64,000 nucleotides of DNA, from NCBI RefSeq assembly GCF_901827185.1, contig NZ_LR594672.1:310001-374000 (forward strand), read 5' to 3'. Position 1 is the stretch's first letter. Each line of letters opens with the position of its first letter. Positions 1 to 8,911 of this stretch are shown here, piece by piece. The position numbers and the translations under genes are program-made. The notes beneath the pieces were generated by a model, which worked only from the letters and a program-made list of their open reading frames with translations, was not told the DNA's origin and did not search any database. This DNA is from Variovorax sp. PBL-E5. GTDB taxonomy: Bacteria; Pseudomonadota; Gammaproteobacteria; Burkholderiales; Burkholderiaceae_C.

Positions 1-1002
1 CTGGCACATTCTCTTACCGTCACCGCTGTTTCACCGCAAGGCAGCGACGCCATCCTGCTGAGCCTGGGCGTGGACGGCGGGCAGCGGCAGCGTTTTTCCT
101 TCCAGTCTGGCCAGTACCTGACGCTTGCCGTCCCCGTGCAAGGCGATGAACATTGGCGCTGCTATTCGATCACCAGTGCGCCCGAGGATGGGCAGGCGAT
201 CAGCGTGCTGGTGCGCCGCGTGGCGGGTGGGCGCGTCTCCAATTGGCTGTGCGACCACGCGCGAGCGGGCCAACGATTGCAGGTGCTTCCGCCCGCCGGG
301 CGCTTCACACTGGCGCGGCATGGCCAACCAGTGCTGTTGTATGCCGGCGGCAGTGGCATTGCGCCCATCTTCGCGCTGGCGCGCCAAGCGTTGCTGCAAG
401 GCGCGCCCCAGGTACGGCTGTTCTACGCCTGCCGCGACCGAGCCACGGCCATGCTACTGGCTGAGTTGCAGGCGCTACAGGCGGGTAGCGGGCAGCGGCT
501 GGAGATACGCCACTGGTATGACGCCGAACAGGGCCTGCCCACGCAGGCGCTGCTGGAGGCGCAGACCCAGGGCCTTGAGGCTGCTGACGCCTACCTTTGC
601 GGCCCCGAGGCCTTCATGCACTCCGTTCTGGCTGCGCTGGCAGCGGCTGGGATCGAGCCCAGTCGCGTCTACCGCGAGGACTTCGGCGCTGCGCTGGAGG
701 GCGCGGTGGAAACGGGCGCCGAGGGTCCCGACGCCGAGCTGACGGTTCAGCTCAAGGGGCAGACGCATACCGTGTCGGTGCGCGGCGGGCAATTCCTGCT
801 GGGCGCCATGCTCGACGCCGGGCTGGCCGTCCCGCACGCTTGCCGGGTTGGCGAATGCGCCTCCTGCATGTGCCGCCTGGTGGACGGCGAGGTGCTGCGG
901 CTCGACAGCTCGGTGCTGGACGAAGACGATGCTGCAGAAGGCTGGCTGCTGGCCTGCCGCACGCGCGCCGCCAGCGCCCAGGTGCGGCTGCGCTTTTCCT
1001 GA
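1..1002 (+). CDS. dcaB: Ferredoxin-NAD(P)H reductase component of an aromatic-ring dioxygenase (aniline dioxygenase type), 5' partial
   Basis: This is an electron-transfer reductase that would pass electrons from NAD(P)H through FAD and a 2Fe-2S centre to a Rieske dioxygenase. The reading frame is open from base 1, so the start lies outside the window; 333 codons are present. Visible in order are an FAD-binding RCYSITSAP segment (codons about 51-59), a nucleotide-binding AGGSGIAP segment (about 115-122), and a C-terminal plant-type ferredoxin domain with C281-x4-C286-x2-C289-x29-C319. The FAD/NAD/C-terminal ferredoxin order is that of PaaE, TdnB and AtdA5-like reductases. A LysR gene follows directly, matching the B-R order recalled for tdnQTA1A2BR and dcaQTA1A2BR operons. 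The domain call is firm. The aniline-dioxygenase assignment is inferred from gene order and from the chlorocatechol module nearby; a PaaE-like reductase is the alternative. Confidence 0.7.
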   Translation: MAHSLTVTAVSPQGSDAILLSLGVDGGQRQRFSFQSGQYLTLAVPVQGDEHWRCYSITSAPEDGQAISVLVRRVAGGRVSNWLCDHARAGQRLQVLPPAGRFTLARHGQPVLLYAGGSGIAPIFALARQALLQGAPQVRLFYACRDRATAMLLAELQALQAGSGQRLEIRHWYDAEQGLPTQALLEAQTQGLEAADAYLCGPEAFMHSVLAALAAAGIEPSRVYREDFGAALEGAVETGAEGPDAELTVQLKGQTHTVSVRGGQFLLGAMLDAGLAVPHACRVGECASCMCRLVDGEVLRLDSSVLDEDDAAEGWLLACRTRAASAQVRLRFS

Positions 1003-1034
1003 ACCTGCAAGCCCCAGAAAGCCTGAAGCCATCG

Positions 1035-1952
1035 ATGAAAGCATGCACCATGACCCGAGACGGCACCACCACACCTCCATGGGACCTGATCCGCGCCTTC
1101 CTCGCGCTGGAGCGCCACGGGAGCTACGAAGTTGCAGCCGACATGGAAGGCATCGACGACTCCACCCTGCGCCGGCGCATCCGGGTGCTGGAGCAGCGCT
1201 TCGGTCGCACTCTGTTCGTGCGCAGCGAGGCCGGCTGGAAAGCCTCGGCCGACCTGCACGCGCTGGTCAGCGCTGCCCAGCACATGGAAGAGGCGGCGCG
1301 CAGCTTCTCTCAGAATCACCAGGAAGGCGCGGGCGTGGTGCGCATCAGCCTGATGGACGTGTTCGCCAAGCGCTTTGCGCCAGTATTCGTCGCGCTGGGG
1401 GAGAAATTTCCTCGGCTGCTGCTCAACATCACCACCGAGACGCACTTCGTCAATCTGGAGCAAGACCAGGTGGACATCGCCGTGCGGCTAGCACGGCCTG
1501 TGCGCAACAGCAATTCCCTGCGCGTACGCAAGATCGGTGCGGTGGCCGTGGGCGCTTACGCCAGCCGCGCGTACCTGGCGCGCCACGACACGAGTGCGTC
1601 AAATCCCGCGTTTGTCGACGACCACGACCTTCTGGCCATGAACTTGCAGTTCTTCCACCAGGATCACAACTTCACCTACGCCAACCTGGACTGGGCCAAG
1701 TTCGGCCTGACGGGCAAGGTGCGCGTGCAGTCGGACAGCTTCGTGCCCATGGCGCACCTGTGCGCGCTGGGCCACGGCGTGGCGCTGCTGCCCAAGTTCG
1801 TTGCCGCTGACTATCCCGAACTGGTGCCGTACCCCGAAAAGCTCTTCTTCGAAACGGAGCTGTGGCTGGTCAGCCGCTTTGACTTGCTGGCAGCTTGGCA
1901 GCGCGAATTGGCCGACAGGCTGCAGGAAGAAATGGCGACATGGCCTCAATGA
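1035..1952 (+). CDS. dcaR: LysR-family transcriptional regulator, probable regulator of the upstream dioxygenase operon
   Basis: This is a DNA-binding regulator of about 305 residues, normal for the LysR family. The N-terminal winged helix-turn-helix is seen as WDLIRAFLALERHGSYEVAA followed by DDSTLRRRIRVLEQRFGRTLF. The rest matches a periplasmic-binding-like effector domain ending in a GHGVALLPKF segment. The start may be ATG 1035 or ATG 1050; neither has a strong ribosome site. The gene begins 32 bases after the reductase stop on the same strand and is probably co-transcribed with it. The same position is recalled for tdnR/dcaR in aniline and chloroaniline clusters. The HTH lacks the usual TQPALS-type recognition helix (it has DDSTLRR), typical of divergent members. 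The family is certain; the gene name rests on context. Confidence 0.68.
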   Translation: MKACTMTRDGTTTPPWDLIRAFLALERHGSYEVAADMEGIDDSTLRRRIRVLEQRFGRTLFVRSEAGWKASADLHALVSAAQHMEEAARSFSQNHQEGAGVVRISLMDVFAKRFAPVFVALGEKFPRLLLNITTETHFVNLEQDQVDIAVRLARPVRNSNSLRVRKIGAVAVGAYASRAYLARHDTSASNPAFVDDHDLLAMNLQFFHQDHNFTYANLDWAKFGLTGKVRVQSDSFVPMAHLCALGHGVALLPKFVAADYPELVPYPEKLFFETELWLVSRFDLLAAWQRELADRLQEEMATWPQ

Positions 1953-2103
1953 CCTCGCTCCCTGTCCTGACCACCAGCCCGCGCTTGGCGGCGCTGCCGG
2001 TCACTATCGCCAACGTTGGCCTCAGCTTAACCCGGTAATTTCCGTCTAAAACTGATCCACGTAACAACCCTAACCTGCTGATTTTTTCGGCAGGAGCATA
2101 GGA

Positions 2104-3660
2104 GTGATTGACGTGGCAACATTAAGTGTCATCAGACGCTGGGCCCTGCGCGAGCAGTTGTCCATCCGAGAGATCGCCCGGCGCACCGGCCTGTCTCGCA
2201 ACACCATCAAGAAGTACCTGCGCGCGGGTGTGGCGGAGCCGCACTACCCTCGGCGCATCAGTCCGAGCCAGCTCGATCCCTACGCCGAGAAGCTCTCAGG
2301 CTGGCTCAAGAGCGAAGCGGGCAAGTCGCGCAAGCAGCGGCGCACCGTGAAGCAACTCCACGCCGACCTGTCCGCCCTGGGCTACCCAGGCTCATACGGC
2401 CGGGTAGCCGCCTTCGCCCGAGTCTGGCAGCAGCAACGTCAGGAAGCGCAGCAGACCACCGGCCGAGGCACCTTCGTGCCGCTGGCCTTCGGTCCTGGCG
2501 AAGCGTTCCAATTCGACTGGAGCGAAGACTGGGCCGTCATCGGCGGCGAGCGCACCAAGCTGCAGGTAGCCCACTTCAAGCTCAGCCACAGTCGCGCCTT
2601 CACCGTGCGGGCTTATCCGCTGCAAACCCACGAGATGCTGTTCGATGCGCACAACCATGCCTTCGCGGTGTTGGGTGGCATTCCCCGGCGCGGTATCTAC
2701 GACAACATGCGCACCGCCGTGGACAAGGTGCGCCGGGGCAAGGAGCGCGACGTCAACGCCCGTTTCAGCGCCATGGTCAGCCACTACCTGTTCGAGGCCG
2801 AGTTCTGCAATCCGGCCTCGGGCTGGGAGAAAGGGCAGGTGGAGAAGAACGTGCGTGATGCGCGTCACCGGCTGTGGCAACCCGTGCCGGCGTTTCCAAC
2901 CCTGGCCGAACTCAACGAGTGGCTGGAGAACCGCTGCAAGACCTTGTGGCGCGAGATCGTCCACGGCAAGCTGCCAGGCACGGTGGCCGATGTCTGGGAG
3001 CAGGAGCGGCCCACCCTGATGCCGATGCCGCGCCCCTTCGACGGCTTCGTCGAACACACCAAGCGGGTCTCGCCCACCTGCCTGGTGCACTTCGAGCGCA
3101 ACCGCTACAGCGTGCCGGCCTCCTACGCCAACCGGCCGGTGAGTCTGCGGGTCTACGCCGAGCGGCTGGTGGTCGCCGCCGAAGGTCAGATCTTGTGCGA
3201 GCACACGCGCCTCATCGACCGGCGCCACGACGTCGGTGGTCGGACCGTCTACGACTGGCGTCACTACCTGGCGGTGCTGCAGCGCAAGCCCGGTGCCTTG
3301 CGCAACGGTGCTCCGTTCGCCGAACTGCCGCCAGCCTTCAAACGGCTGCAGGCCATGTTGCTGCGCCAATCGGGTGGCGACCGGGAGATGGTGGAGATCC
3401 TGGCCCTGGTTCTGCACCACGATGAACAGGCCGTGCTGGCCGCCGTGGAGCTGGCCTTGGAAGCTGGCGTGCCGACCAAGACCCATGTGCTGAACGTGCT
3501 GCATCGTTTGCTGGAAGGGGAGCCGGCGCCTGCGGCGCCGGTGACGGCACCACAGGCCCTGCGCTTGGTCAACGAACCTCAAGCCAACGTGCTGCGCTAC
3601 GACCAGTTGCGCCGCCCCGCGGCTGCCCGCACAGCCCAGGAGGTGCGTCATGCGTCATGA
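2104..3660 (+). CDS. istA: IS21-family transposase IstA (copy 1)
   Basis: IstA is the DDE integrase-type transposase of IS21 elements and works with the IstB ATPase. The protein is 518 residues, the usual length. An N-terminal helix-turn-helix ([19 protein letters not shown]) binds the element ends. The catalytic core shows the first Asp in FQFDWSED, the second Asp in [11 protein letters not shown] and the Glu in the [13 protein letters not shown] region. The start is GTG 2104 behind a GGCAGGAGCATAGGA ribosome site. The stop overlaps the istB start region by 11 bases, which suggests translational coupling. It is identical to the copy at 15906-17462. Confidence 0.96.
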   Translation: MIDVATLSVIRRWALREQLSIREIARRTGLSRNTIKKYLRAGVAEPHYPRRISPSQLDPYAEKLSGWLKSEAGKSRKQRRTVKQLHADLSALGYPGSYGRVAAFARVWQQQRQEAQQTTGRGTFVPLAFGPGEAFQFDWSEDWAVIGGERTKLQVAHFKLSHSRAFTVRAYPLQTHEMLFDAHNHAFAVLGGIPRRGIYDNMRTAVDKVRRGKERDVNARFSAMVSHYLFEAEFCNPASGWEKGQVEKNVRDARHRLWQPVPAFPTLAELNEWLENRCKTLWREIVHGKLPGTVADVWEQERPTLMPMPRPFDGFVEHTKRVSPTCLVHFERNRYSVPASYANRPVSLRVYAERLVVAAEGQILCEHTRLIDRRHDVGGRTVYDWRHYLAVLQRKPGALRNGAPFAELPPAFKRLQAMLLRQSGGDREMVEILALVLHHDEQAVLAAVELALEAGVPTKTHVLNVLHRLLEGEPAPAAPVTAPQALRLVNEPQANVLRYDQLRRPAAARTAQEVRHAS

Positions 3661-4444
3661 CCCTGCCAGCGGCGCCATCGTGATCATGCTGCGAGAGCTC
3701 AAGATGTATGGCATGGCCCAGGCCGTGGCCGAGCTGACCGCACAAGGGGCACCGGCGTTCGAGGCGGCACAACCCATCCTGGCCCAACTGCTCAAGGCGG
3801 AAACCGCCGAGCGCGAGGTGCGCTCCGTGGCCTACCAATTGAAGGTGGCCCGTTTCCCTGTGTACCGGGACTTGGCCGGTTTCGACTTCGCCCACAGCGA
3901 AGTCAATGAGGCGCTGGCGCGGCAGTTGCACCGTTGCGAGTTTCTGGAGGAGGCCAACAATGTGGTGTTGGTCGGGGGCCCGGGCACTGGTAAGACCCAC
4001 CTGGCCACGGCGCTCGGTGTGCAGGCCATCGAGCATCATCACCGGCGAGTCCGGTTCTTCTCCACGGTCGAACTGGTCAATGCGCTGGAGGTCGAGAAGG
4101 CGCAGGGCAAGTCGGGACAGATCGCCACCCGGCTCATGTACGCCGATCTGGTGATCCTCGACGAACTGGGTTATCTGCCATTCAGCGCGTCCGGTGGGGC
4201 CTTGCTGTTCCACCTGCTGTCCAAGCTTTACGAACGCACCAGCGTCGTGATCACGACCAACCTGAGCTTCAGCGAATGGGCGTCGGTGTTCGGTGATGCG
4301 AAGATGACGACGGCGCTGTTGGACCGGCTTACGCACCACTGCCATATCCTGGAAACTGGCAACGACAGCTTCCGATTCAAGAACAGCTCGGCGCTGCCGG
4401 CACAATCCAAGAAGGAGAAAACCAAGAACTTATCCACACCGTGA
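3650..4444 (+). CDS. istB: IS21-family helper ATPase IstB (copy 1)
   Basis: IstB is an AAA+ ATPase related to DnaA/DnaC that remodels target DNA for IstA. It has 264 residues. The Walker A motif is [14 protein letters not shown] (about residues 104-117) and Walker B is [12 protein letters not shown] conserved [25 protein letters not shown] segment near the C terminus is split here as [13 protein letters not shown] and [12 protein letters not shown]. The gene starts inside the end of istA, in another frame. It is identical to the copy at 17452-18246. Confidence 0.96.
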   Translation: MRHDPASGAIVIMLRELKMYGMAQAVAELTAQGAPAFEAAQPILAQLLKAETAEREVRSVAYQLKVARFPVYRDLAGFDFAHSEVNEALARQLHRCEFLEEANNVVLVGGPGTGKTHLATALGVQAIEHHHRRVRFFSTVELVNALEVEKAQGKSGQIATRLMYADLVILDELGYLPFSASGGALLFHLLSKLYERTSVVITTNLSFSEWASVFGDAKMTTALLDRLTHHCHILETGNDSFRFKNSSALPAQSKKEKTKNLSTP

Positions 4445-4518
4445 GCCTTCCAGGCTTGCAAAAAGGGTGGATCAAGATTCGATGGAAATGCCGGCTCAGG
4501 GTTGCATGGAAATTAACA

Positions 4519-4982
4519 CGTGCGGTTTGAATGTTCGCGTGGGGGATGTTGTGGAGCGTGTGCACGGTGTGACGGCGTCGCGAGGACTCGCGATGCACGA
4601 GGGGGTGCGTGCGCCGCTGTACGCAAGCTCCTCCGGCAAACTCGTATTAGCGTTTCTCGATGCGAAGGAGCTGGAGGAATACTTGGCGCGCGTCGAGTTG
4701 CGACCGATTGCAAGGCGGTCGGTGAGATCGGTGGGAGAGCTGCATCGGCAGGTGCTGAGTGTGAGGGCGGAGGGGGTGGCGTACTCGCAGGACGAGTTTA
4801 CGAATGGTGTTGTCGGTTTCTCTGCACCGGTATTCAATGTCCATCTCAAAATGATCGCCTGTCTCGGCCTAGCTGTTCCGACAAGCATCTTCGAGCCCAA
4901 GAAGCTAGCGCTGACAAAATTGTTGAAAGCGACGGCGCAAGCGGTGACGGGGCGCATCTCTTCGAGCACCCGCGTTCCTTAG
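4519..4982 (+). pseudogene. IclR-family regulator, C-terminal effector domain only, 5' end removed at the IS21 border
   Basis: Reading in frame from the IS21 right end gives about 154 residues of an IclR effector-binding domain: an HEGVRAPLYASSSGKLVLAF segment, an EGVAYSQDEF segment and a GFSAPVFN segment. The N-terminal winged-helix domain that binds DNA is missing, so this is not a working regulator. The break coincides with the last base of IS copy 1. The gene probably once regulated the neighbouring Bug/DapA genes; this is inference from similar gene sets. Confidence 0.82.
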
Positions 4983-5110
4983 CCTACGTCACCGCGTGTC
5001 TCACGCTTGCATGTCGCAACGCAACTTCAGTGACCTTGCCCCCGAAAAACGTATCCCTTGCTGAGTGTTTGAATACAAGCAAGTGACGTCTCCCCCTTAT
5101 CCGGTCACTT

Positions 5111-5929
5111 CTAAACTGGAATCGGGCGGCTTCCGGCTTGTTGATCTGACCTCTTTTTGACGAACTCACTCGGGGTCAGGTGGCCGAGAGAGCCATGCGG
5201 CCGGTGATGGTTGTAGTCATGCTGCCAAGCCTTCAACTTCTCACGCGCATCCTGCATCGTAATGAACTCGTTGACGTTCAGGAACTCGTCGCGCAAGCGA
5301 CCGTTGAATGACTCGATCAGCCCATTGTCCGTGGGCTTTCCGGGTCTCGTGTAGTCGAGTTTCACGCCTCTGCGCCATGCCCATTCATCGAGCGCCTTGG
5401 AGGTGAACTCCGTGCCGTTGTCCACCGTGATCGCCTTGGGCCATCCACGCTGCAGCGCAGCCTCGTCCAGGACCTTCCCGACGCATCGACCTGTGAGCCG
5501 GAAGTCGGCCTCTAGAGACACGCTCTCGCGACTCCACTGATCGATCACCGTGAGCACACGGAATGCCCGGCCATCGAGCATCTGGTCGTGTACAAAGTCC
5601 ATGCTCCAGTGCTGGTTCGGTCCTGTGGCTGGCGTCGCTCGACCGCGCTGCAGGCTGATGCGCTTGCGGCGTTTGACCTTCATGCGAAGCTGCAAGCCTT
5701 CCAGCCGGTACAGGCGATAGACGCGCTTCTTGCCGACCGACCAACCCTCGCGCTTGAGCATCACCAGCACGCGCAAATACCCGAAACGTGGACGATCCAT
5801 CGCAATCTCCCGAATGCGCAGGCGCAGCGCGCTTTGATCGCGTGCCTCGCTCTTCTGATACCAAACCGACGGGCGCAGCAACGCCAGACGGCACGACCGC
5901 CGCACACTCACCTCGTAGCGCTCCTGCAT
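5111..5929 (-). CDS. IS3-family transposase OrfB (DDE integrase core)
   Basis: OrfB is the catalytic half of the IS3 transposase and is made as an OrfAB fusion by -1 frameshift at the A6G run next to the OrfA stop. After slippage the frame continues as ALKAAKRRELAAWMQERYEV into this region, so the coding frame extends upstream of 5929. The DDE triad is visible as WSMDFVHD, ITVDNGTEFTSK and NGLIESFNGRLRDEF. The C-terminal HRPHGSLGHLTPSEF is typical. The protein is intact. Confidence 0.94.
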   Translation of the reverse strand: MQERYEVSVRRSCRLALLRPSVWYQKSEARDQSALRLRIREIAMDRPRFGYLRVLVMLKREGWSVGKKRVYRLYRLEGLQLRMKVKRRKRISLQRGRATPATGPNQHWSMDFVHDQMLDGRAFRVLTVIDQWSRESVSLEADFRLTGRCVGKVLDEAALQRGWPKAITVDNGTEFTSKALDEWAWRRGVKLDYTRPGKPTDNGLIESFNGRLRDEFLNVNEFITMQDAREKLKAWQHDYNHHRPHGSLGHLTPSEFVKKRSDQQAGSRPIPV

Positions 5930-5961
5930 CCAGGCTGCCAGCTCGCGCCGCTTGGCAGCCT

Positions 5962-6267
5962 TCAGAGCTTTTTTCTAACGACCTCCTGCAGGATCTGCTT
6001 GTCCAGCGTCAGGTCAGCCACGATGCGCTTCAAGCGGGCGTTCTCGTCCTCGAGCATCTTGAGCCGCTTGAGCTCGGTGACGCCCAGGTCGCCGAACTTC
6101 TTCTTCCACGTGTAGTACGTCGCTTCGGACACGCCGATCTGGCGACACACATCGATGACGGGTGTGCCCGACTCGGCCAGTCGCAGCGCGTAGGCGATCT
6201 GCTCTTCCGAAAATCTCGACCTCTTCATTGCTTCTCCTTGCACCCCTTCGGGGCTGCCGGAAAGCAA
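5962..6267 (-). CDS. IS3-family transposase OrfA
   Basis: OrfA is the DNA-binding part of the OrfAB transposase, 101 residues as listed. The likely true start is ATG 6228 (MKRSRFSEEQIAYAL), preceded by GCAAGGAGAAGCA, giving 88 residues. It has a helix-turn-helix (VCRQIGVSEATYYTWKKKFG) and a C-terminal leucine-zipper-like helix (LKRLKMLEDENARLKRIVAD). The final codons AGA AAA AAG contain an A6G slippery run (plus strand 5968-5975), the known signal for -1 frameshifting into OrfB. Confidence 0.93.
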   Translation of the reverse strand: MLSGSPEGVQGEAMKRSRFSEEQIAYALRLAESGTPVIDVCRQIGVSEATYYTWKKKFGDLGVTELKRLKMLEDENARLKRIVADLTLDKQILQEVVRKKL

Positions 6268-6339
6268 CCGTACCTCTAGTTTTAAAAAGTCCGGAAATCG
6301 GGGGGAACGTCACTGGGCCTCCGTTCCGCCCGACTGGGG

Positions 6340-7302
6340 TCACTCGGGTCTCGCTCCGGAGAGCCTCACAGCCTCCGCCCACTTAACGCGTTCGGCGCGC
6401 ATAAACGCTCCGAAATCCGATCCTTCCAACAAGCGCACCTCGTGTCCCGAATCCACCAGCGCGCTTAGCACACGCGGGGTTTGCAGTGCGCTCTTGACTG
6501 CAGAGCGGAGCTTCGTCTGGGCTTCTGCTGGCGTCGCGCGTGGGGCGACCAGCCCGTACCAAGCCGTCCCACTGATGTCGATTCCCTTCATTTCGAGCAA
6601 CGTTGGAACGTCTGGTGCGACGGCAAGCCGGCTCGCGGAGGTAACCGCCAATGCCTTCAGTCGCCCCGACCGAAGGTGTGGAAGGACTGAAGCAGTGGTG
6701 AAAATTGTCATCGGGGCGTGGCCGCCGAGAACCAGCGTAATCGGGTCCTTGTCGGGCACATGTATCAGCCTGATTCCGGCGCGGGCAGCTAGTAGCTCAC
6801 CAAGCAGGTGTCCCGTGCTACCGACTGTGGCTGAGGTGTATGCAAGCCCACCAGGGGCCCTGCGGGCCGCAACGACCAGATCCCCCATGGACGTGATGCC
6901 TGTAGAGGGGTTTACCGCAATCACGTTGGGCGCTTCGGCCATCAGAGAGATCGGGCTGAAGTCAGCGTCGACGTCGAAGGGGAGTTGGCGATAGAGTGCC
7001 GTGTTGATGGCGAAGTTGGGAGTCGAAGCAACAACAAGGGTGTAGCCGTCAGGCTCCGCCTTAGCAGCTACTCCCGTACCCAGATTGCCCGTAGCGCCGG
7101 GGCGGTTTTCTACGATCACGGCTTGCCCGAGTGAGGTCGCCATAGCCTCTGCGACGCGGCGCGTTATGAGGTCAGCTGATGCGCCGGCTCCAAACGGGAC
7201 GATGATTTTGATGGATCGGCTCGGATAGGAGGCCTGCGCCCATGAGGCGCCGTTGGCCATGCAGGCGAAAGAAAGACCTGCGAGCACGGAACGGCGGCGC
7301 AT
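6340..7302 (-). CDS. Bug/TctC-family periplasmic solute-binding protein
   Basis: This is a tripartite-tricarboxylate-transporter receptor of about 320 residues, a family greatly expanded in Burkholderiales that binds carboxylates in the periplasm. The signal peptide is MRRRSVLAGLSFACMANGASW, with an RR pair that could suit Tat export. Family motifs follow: YPSRSIKIIVPFGAGASADL, VENRPGATGNLG and KAEPDGYTLVVASTP. ATG 7302 places the signal peptide at the N terminus; GTG 7344 is an alternative start. No TctA/TctB membrane partners are seen, which is normal for orphan Bug genes. The context suggests a ligand from the aromatic pathway; the actual ligand cannot be read from the sequence. Confidence 0.87.
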   Translation of the reverse strand: MRRRSVLAGLSFACMANGASWAQASYPSRSIKIIVPFGAGASADLITRRVAEAMATSLGQAVIVENRPGATGNLGTGVAAKAEPDGYTLVVASTPNFAINTALYRQLPFDVDADFSPISLMAEAPNVIAVNPSTGITSMGDLVVAARRAPGGLAYTSATVGSTGHLLGELLAARAGIRLIHVPDKDPITLVLGGHAPMTIFTTASVLPHLRSGRLKALAVTSASRLAVAPDVPTLLEMKGIDISGTAWYGLVAPRATPAEAQTKLRSAVKSALQTPRVLSALVDSGHEVRLLEGSDFGAFMRAERVKWAEAVRLSGARPE

Positions 7303-7810
7303 TGAGCTGGGTGGATTCAAGACGTTCTCCAAACAACGATCCACCCGACTTTAGGCTCTCCGCAATGCGCAGGCCAATACCTTTTCAGGCACGGCGCCAT
7401 ACCGGAGGCCGGCACCCACGGGGACAGTCGTTCCGCCGGAACTACTGAGGTACGCAGGTCTACGTGGCGGACTGAAATCGCTCGACGGCGGCAGCTGGAA
7501 CGGCAGCGGTCGAATGCATCTCGAGACGTGCAGAGCCCCACAGGTTCGAAGATCGGATGACGCCACTGGCTTCGATCCAAGCGCATCCGACCGGGGCGCG
7601 CAGCTGGACTTCACTGCGTCCGGCTGCCTTGAGATTCGGCGCTCAGAGTGGGCTCTCGTGGCGAGAGGGTCGCTCGCCCTCTAAAACAGCGACGCGACCC
7701 ATGCCCTGCCACGCGTGCAGCCCTTCGGGTCCGACGCTCTAGCAGTCGGCCGGCATTGAAAATCTACATTCAATACCGGCGAATGGGGCGTTGAACATAC
7801 GCCGCAGAGG
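7303..7810. other. Intergenic region with a strong inverted repeat
   Basis: About 0.5 kb lies between the Bug gene and the 3' end of ccdR, and no convincing gene was found in either strand. Its main feature is an inverted repeat at 7749-7760 and 7769-7780 (GCCGGCATTGAA / TTCAATACCGGC, one mismatch, 8-base loop). It lies about 30 bases past the ccdR stop and may act as that gene's terminator, although no T run follows. Confidence 0.5.
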
Positions 7811-8779
7811 TCAAATGTTGGCCTTACGACGGCCTCGACTGTCGTGACCGAGCTCGACCAATCGACTTTGCTCCTCGAACGCGTTGTTATTCAGTGCGTT
7901 CAGATTCAAGGCGCGCACCACAGCTAGAAAACCGGAGAGAAGTGGCCTCTGGTCGTTCCTTCGGTAGACGCAGCACAGGCTACTTGTGGGCTCAGGATCA
8001 GTGACTTTGAGAAAAGCAACCCGCGGTAGACGGATATTGACTGTGGATATTGGGACTAGTGCGATGCCTACTCCGCCGGATACTAGAGCGAGGCAAGCCA
8101 TGGGATCTTCCGTTTCCTGAACGATGCGAGGTGTGAACCCCGCCTGATCGCAAAAGAGCATGACCTCATCGGCAAAGCTTGGACGAGACGCCGCAGGGTA
8201 GACGATCATGCACTCATCTCGCAGGGCCGACATGGGCACGACGGTGCGGTTGGCCAATGGGTGCGTCGACGGCACCGCAAGTACCACCGGCTCGCTCACC
8301 ACCACCTCTGATGCGATGTCCGGTTCGTCTCGATAATAGCGGGCAAACCCGATGTCAAGCCACCCATCGCGCAGAGCTCGGATTTGCCGATCCTTCGTCA
8401 TATGGGATAGACGAACTGTGACGCGGGGCTGCGCGTCACGATAAGCACCGATCAGATGAGGGATGGTACCGAAGATCACGGAGCCGTAATAGGCGACTTC
8501 GAGGTGGCCAAAGTCGCCCTTTGCAGCACGACGCGATCTTTCGACAGCGTCACTTGTTATCCGCAGAGCCTTGTTTGCACCCTCCAAAAAGACCTCCCCC
8601 GCTGCGGTCAGCTCGACGCCGGTCGTGGTTCGATCAAATAGCTGAGCACCGACCTGTTCCTCGAGCTGCTTGATGAGGCGCGACAGCGGCGGCTGAGAGA
8701 TATGAAGTCTGAGCGAGGCGCGACGGAAGCTGCGCTCCTCCGCGACGGTCACAAAATAACGAAGGTGGCGTAGCTCCAT
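7811..8779 (-). CDS. ccdR: LysR-family activator of the chlorocatechol operon (ClcR/TfdR/CatR type)
   Basis: This regulator is 322 residues. The N-terminal HTH is clear (MELRHLRYFVTVAEERSFRRAS, then LHISQPPLSRLIKQLEEQVGAQLF, each typical of ClcR, TfdR and CbnR). The effector domain includes a VVLAVPSTHPLA segment and GGVGIALVPIS. Relatives use cis,cis-muconate or chloromuconate as inducer and bind between the divergent genes. It is divergent from the dioxygenase gene with 132 bases between starts. The C terminus (about 30 residues after VVRALN) is longer and more polar than in ClcR. The family and pathway are well supported; the name follows the ccdRCFDE order recalled from chloroaniline plasmids. 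Confidence 0.83.
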   Translation of the reverse strand: MELRHLRYFVTVAEERSFRRASLRLHISQPPLSRLIKQLEEQVGAQLFDRTTTGVELTAAGEVFLEGANKALRITSDAVERSRRAAKGDFGHLEVAYYGSVIFGTIPHLIGAYRDAQPRVTVRLSHMTKDRQIRALRDGWLDIGFARYYRDEPDIASEVVVSEPVVLAVPSTHPLANRTVVPMSALRDECMIVYPAASRPSFADEVMLFCDQAGFTPRIVQETEDPMACLALVSGGVGIALVPISTVNIRLPRVAFLKVTDPEPTSSLCCVYRRNDQRPLLSGFLAVVRALNLNALNNNAFEEQSRLVELGHDSRGRRKANI

Positions 8780-8911
8780 ACCTAATTATGACTTAGTGCT
8801 GCCCTCGCGATACCTTTCTGGTCATCGCGATGACAAAGATGGTATTGGATTGAATCGCCCCTGCCCGGTAGATTCTGCATTCGTTCACCCACTACGACAG
8901 GAGACAAGAAT
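8780..8911. promoter_or_regulatory. Divergent ccdR-ccdC promoter and LysR operator region
   Basis: The region contains a long interrupted palindrome: ATACC at 8810-8814, the perfect 12-base palindrome TCATCGCGATGA at 8822-8833, and GGTAT at 8841-8845. ATAC/GTAT half-sites with T-N11-A spacing are the binding signature of LysR activators of chlorocatechol operons. A ccdC promoter candidate is TTGGAT (from about 8845), 18-base spacer, TAGATT. A GGAGA ribosome site precedes ATG 8912. Confidence 0.6.

Larger units (their letters stand above)
2026..4518 (+). mobile_element. IS21-family insertion sequence, copy 1, left end missing
   Basis: This 2493-bp stretch matches 15828-18320 at a constant offset of 13,802 bases, with identical IstA and IstB proteins. 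It contains istA and istB. The right end is present (reverse complement begins TGTTAATTTCCATGCA). The left terminal 27 bases found in copy 2 (15801-15827, beginning TGTTGATTTCCATCCA) are absent here, and similarity starts abruptly at 2026. This copy therefore has only one complete end. No target duplication can be assigned. Confidence 0.93.
5091..6306 (-). mobile_element. IS3-family (IS407 group) insertion sequence with target-site duplication
   Basis: This 1216-bp element carries orfA and orfB on the minus strand. Its ends are imperfect inverted repeats: the left begins TCCCCCTTATCCGG and the right, read inward, begins TCCCCCCGATTTCCGG. A 5-base direct repeat ACGTC flanks it (5086-5090 and 6307-6311). 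IS407-group elements usually duplicate 4 bases, so the exact end may be one base off. The repeat shows simple transposition into the gap between the IclR fragment and the Bug gene. Confidence 0.9.

Noticed and set aside
7351..7614. Minus-strand ORF between the Bug gene and ccdR
   Set aside because: Ser/Pro/Arg-rich composition, no ribosome site and no motif; treated as noncoding.
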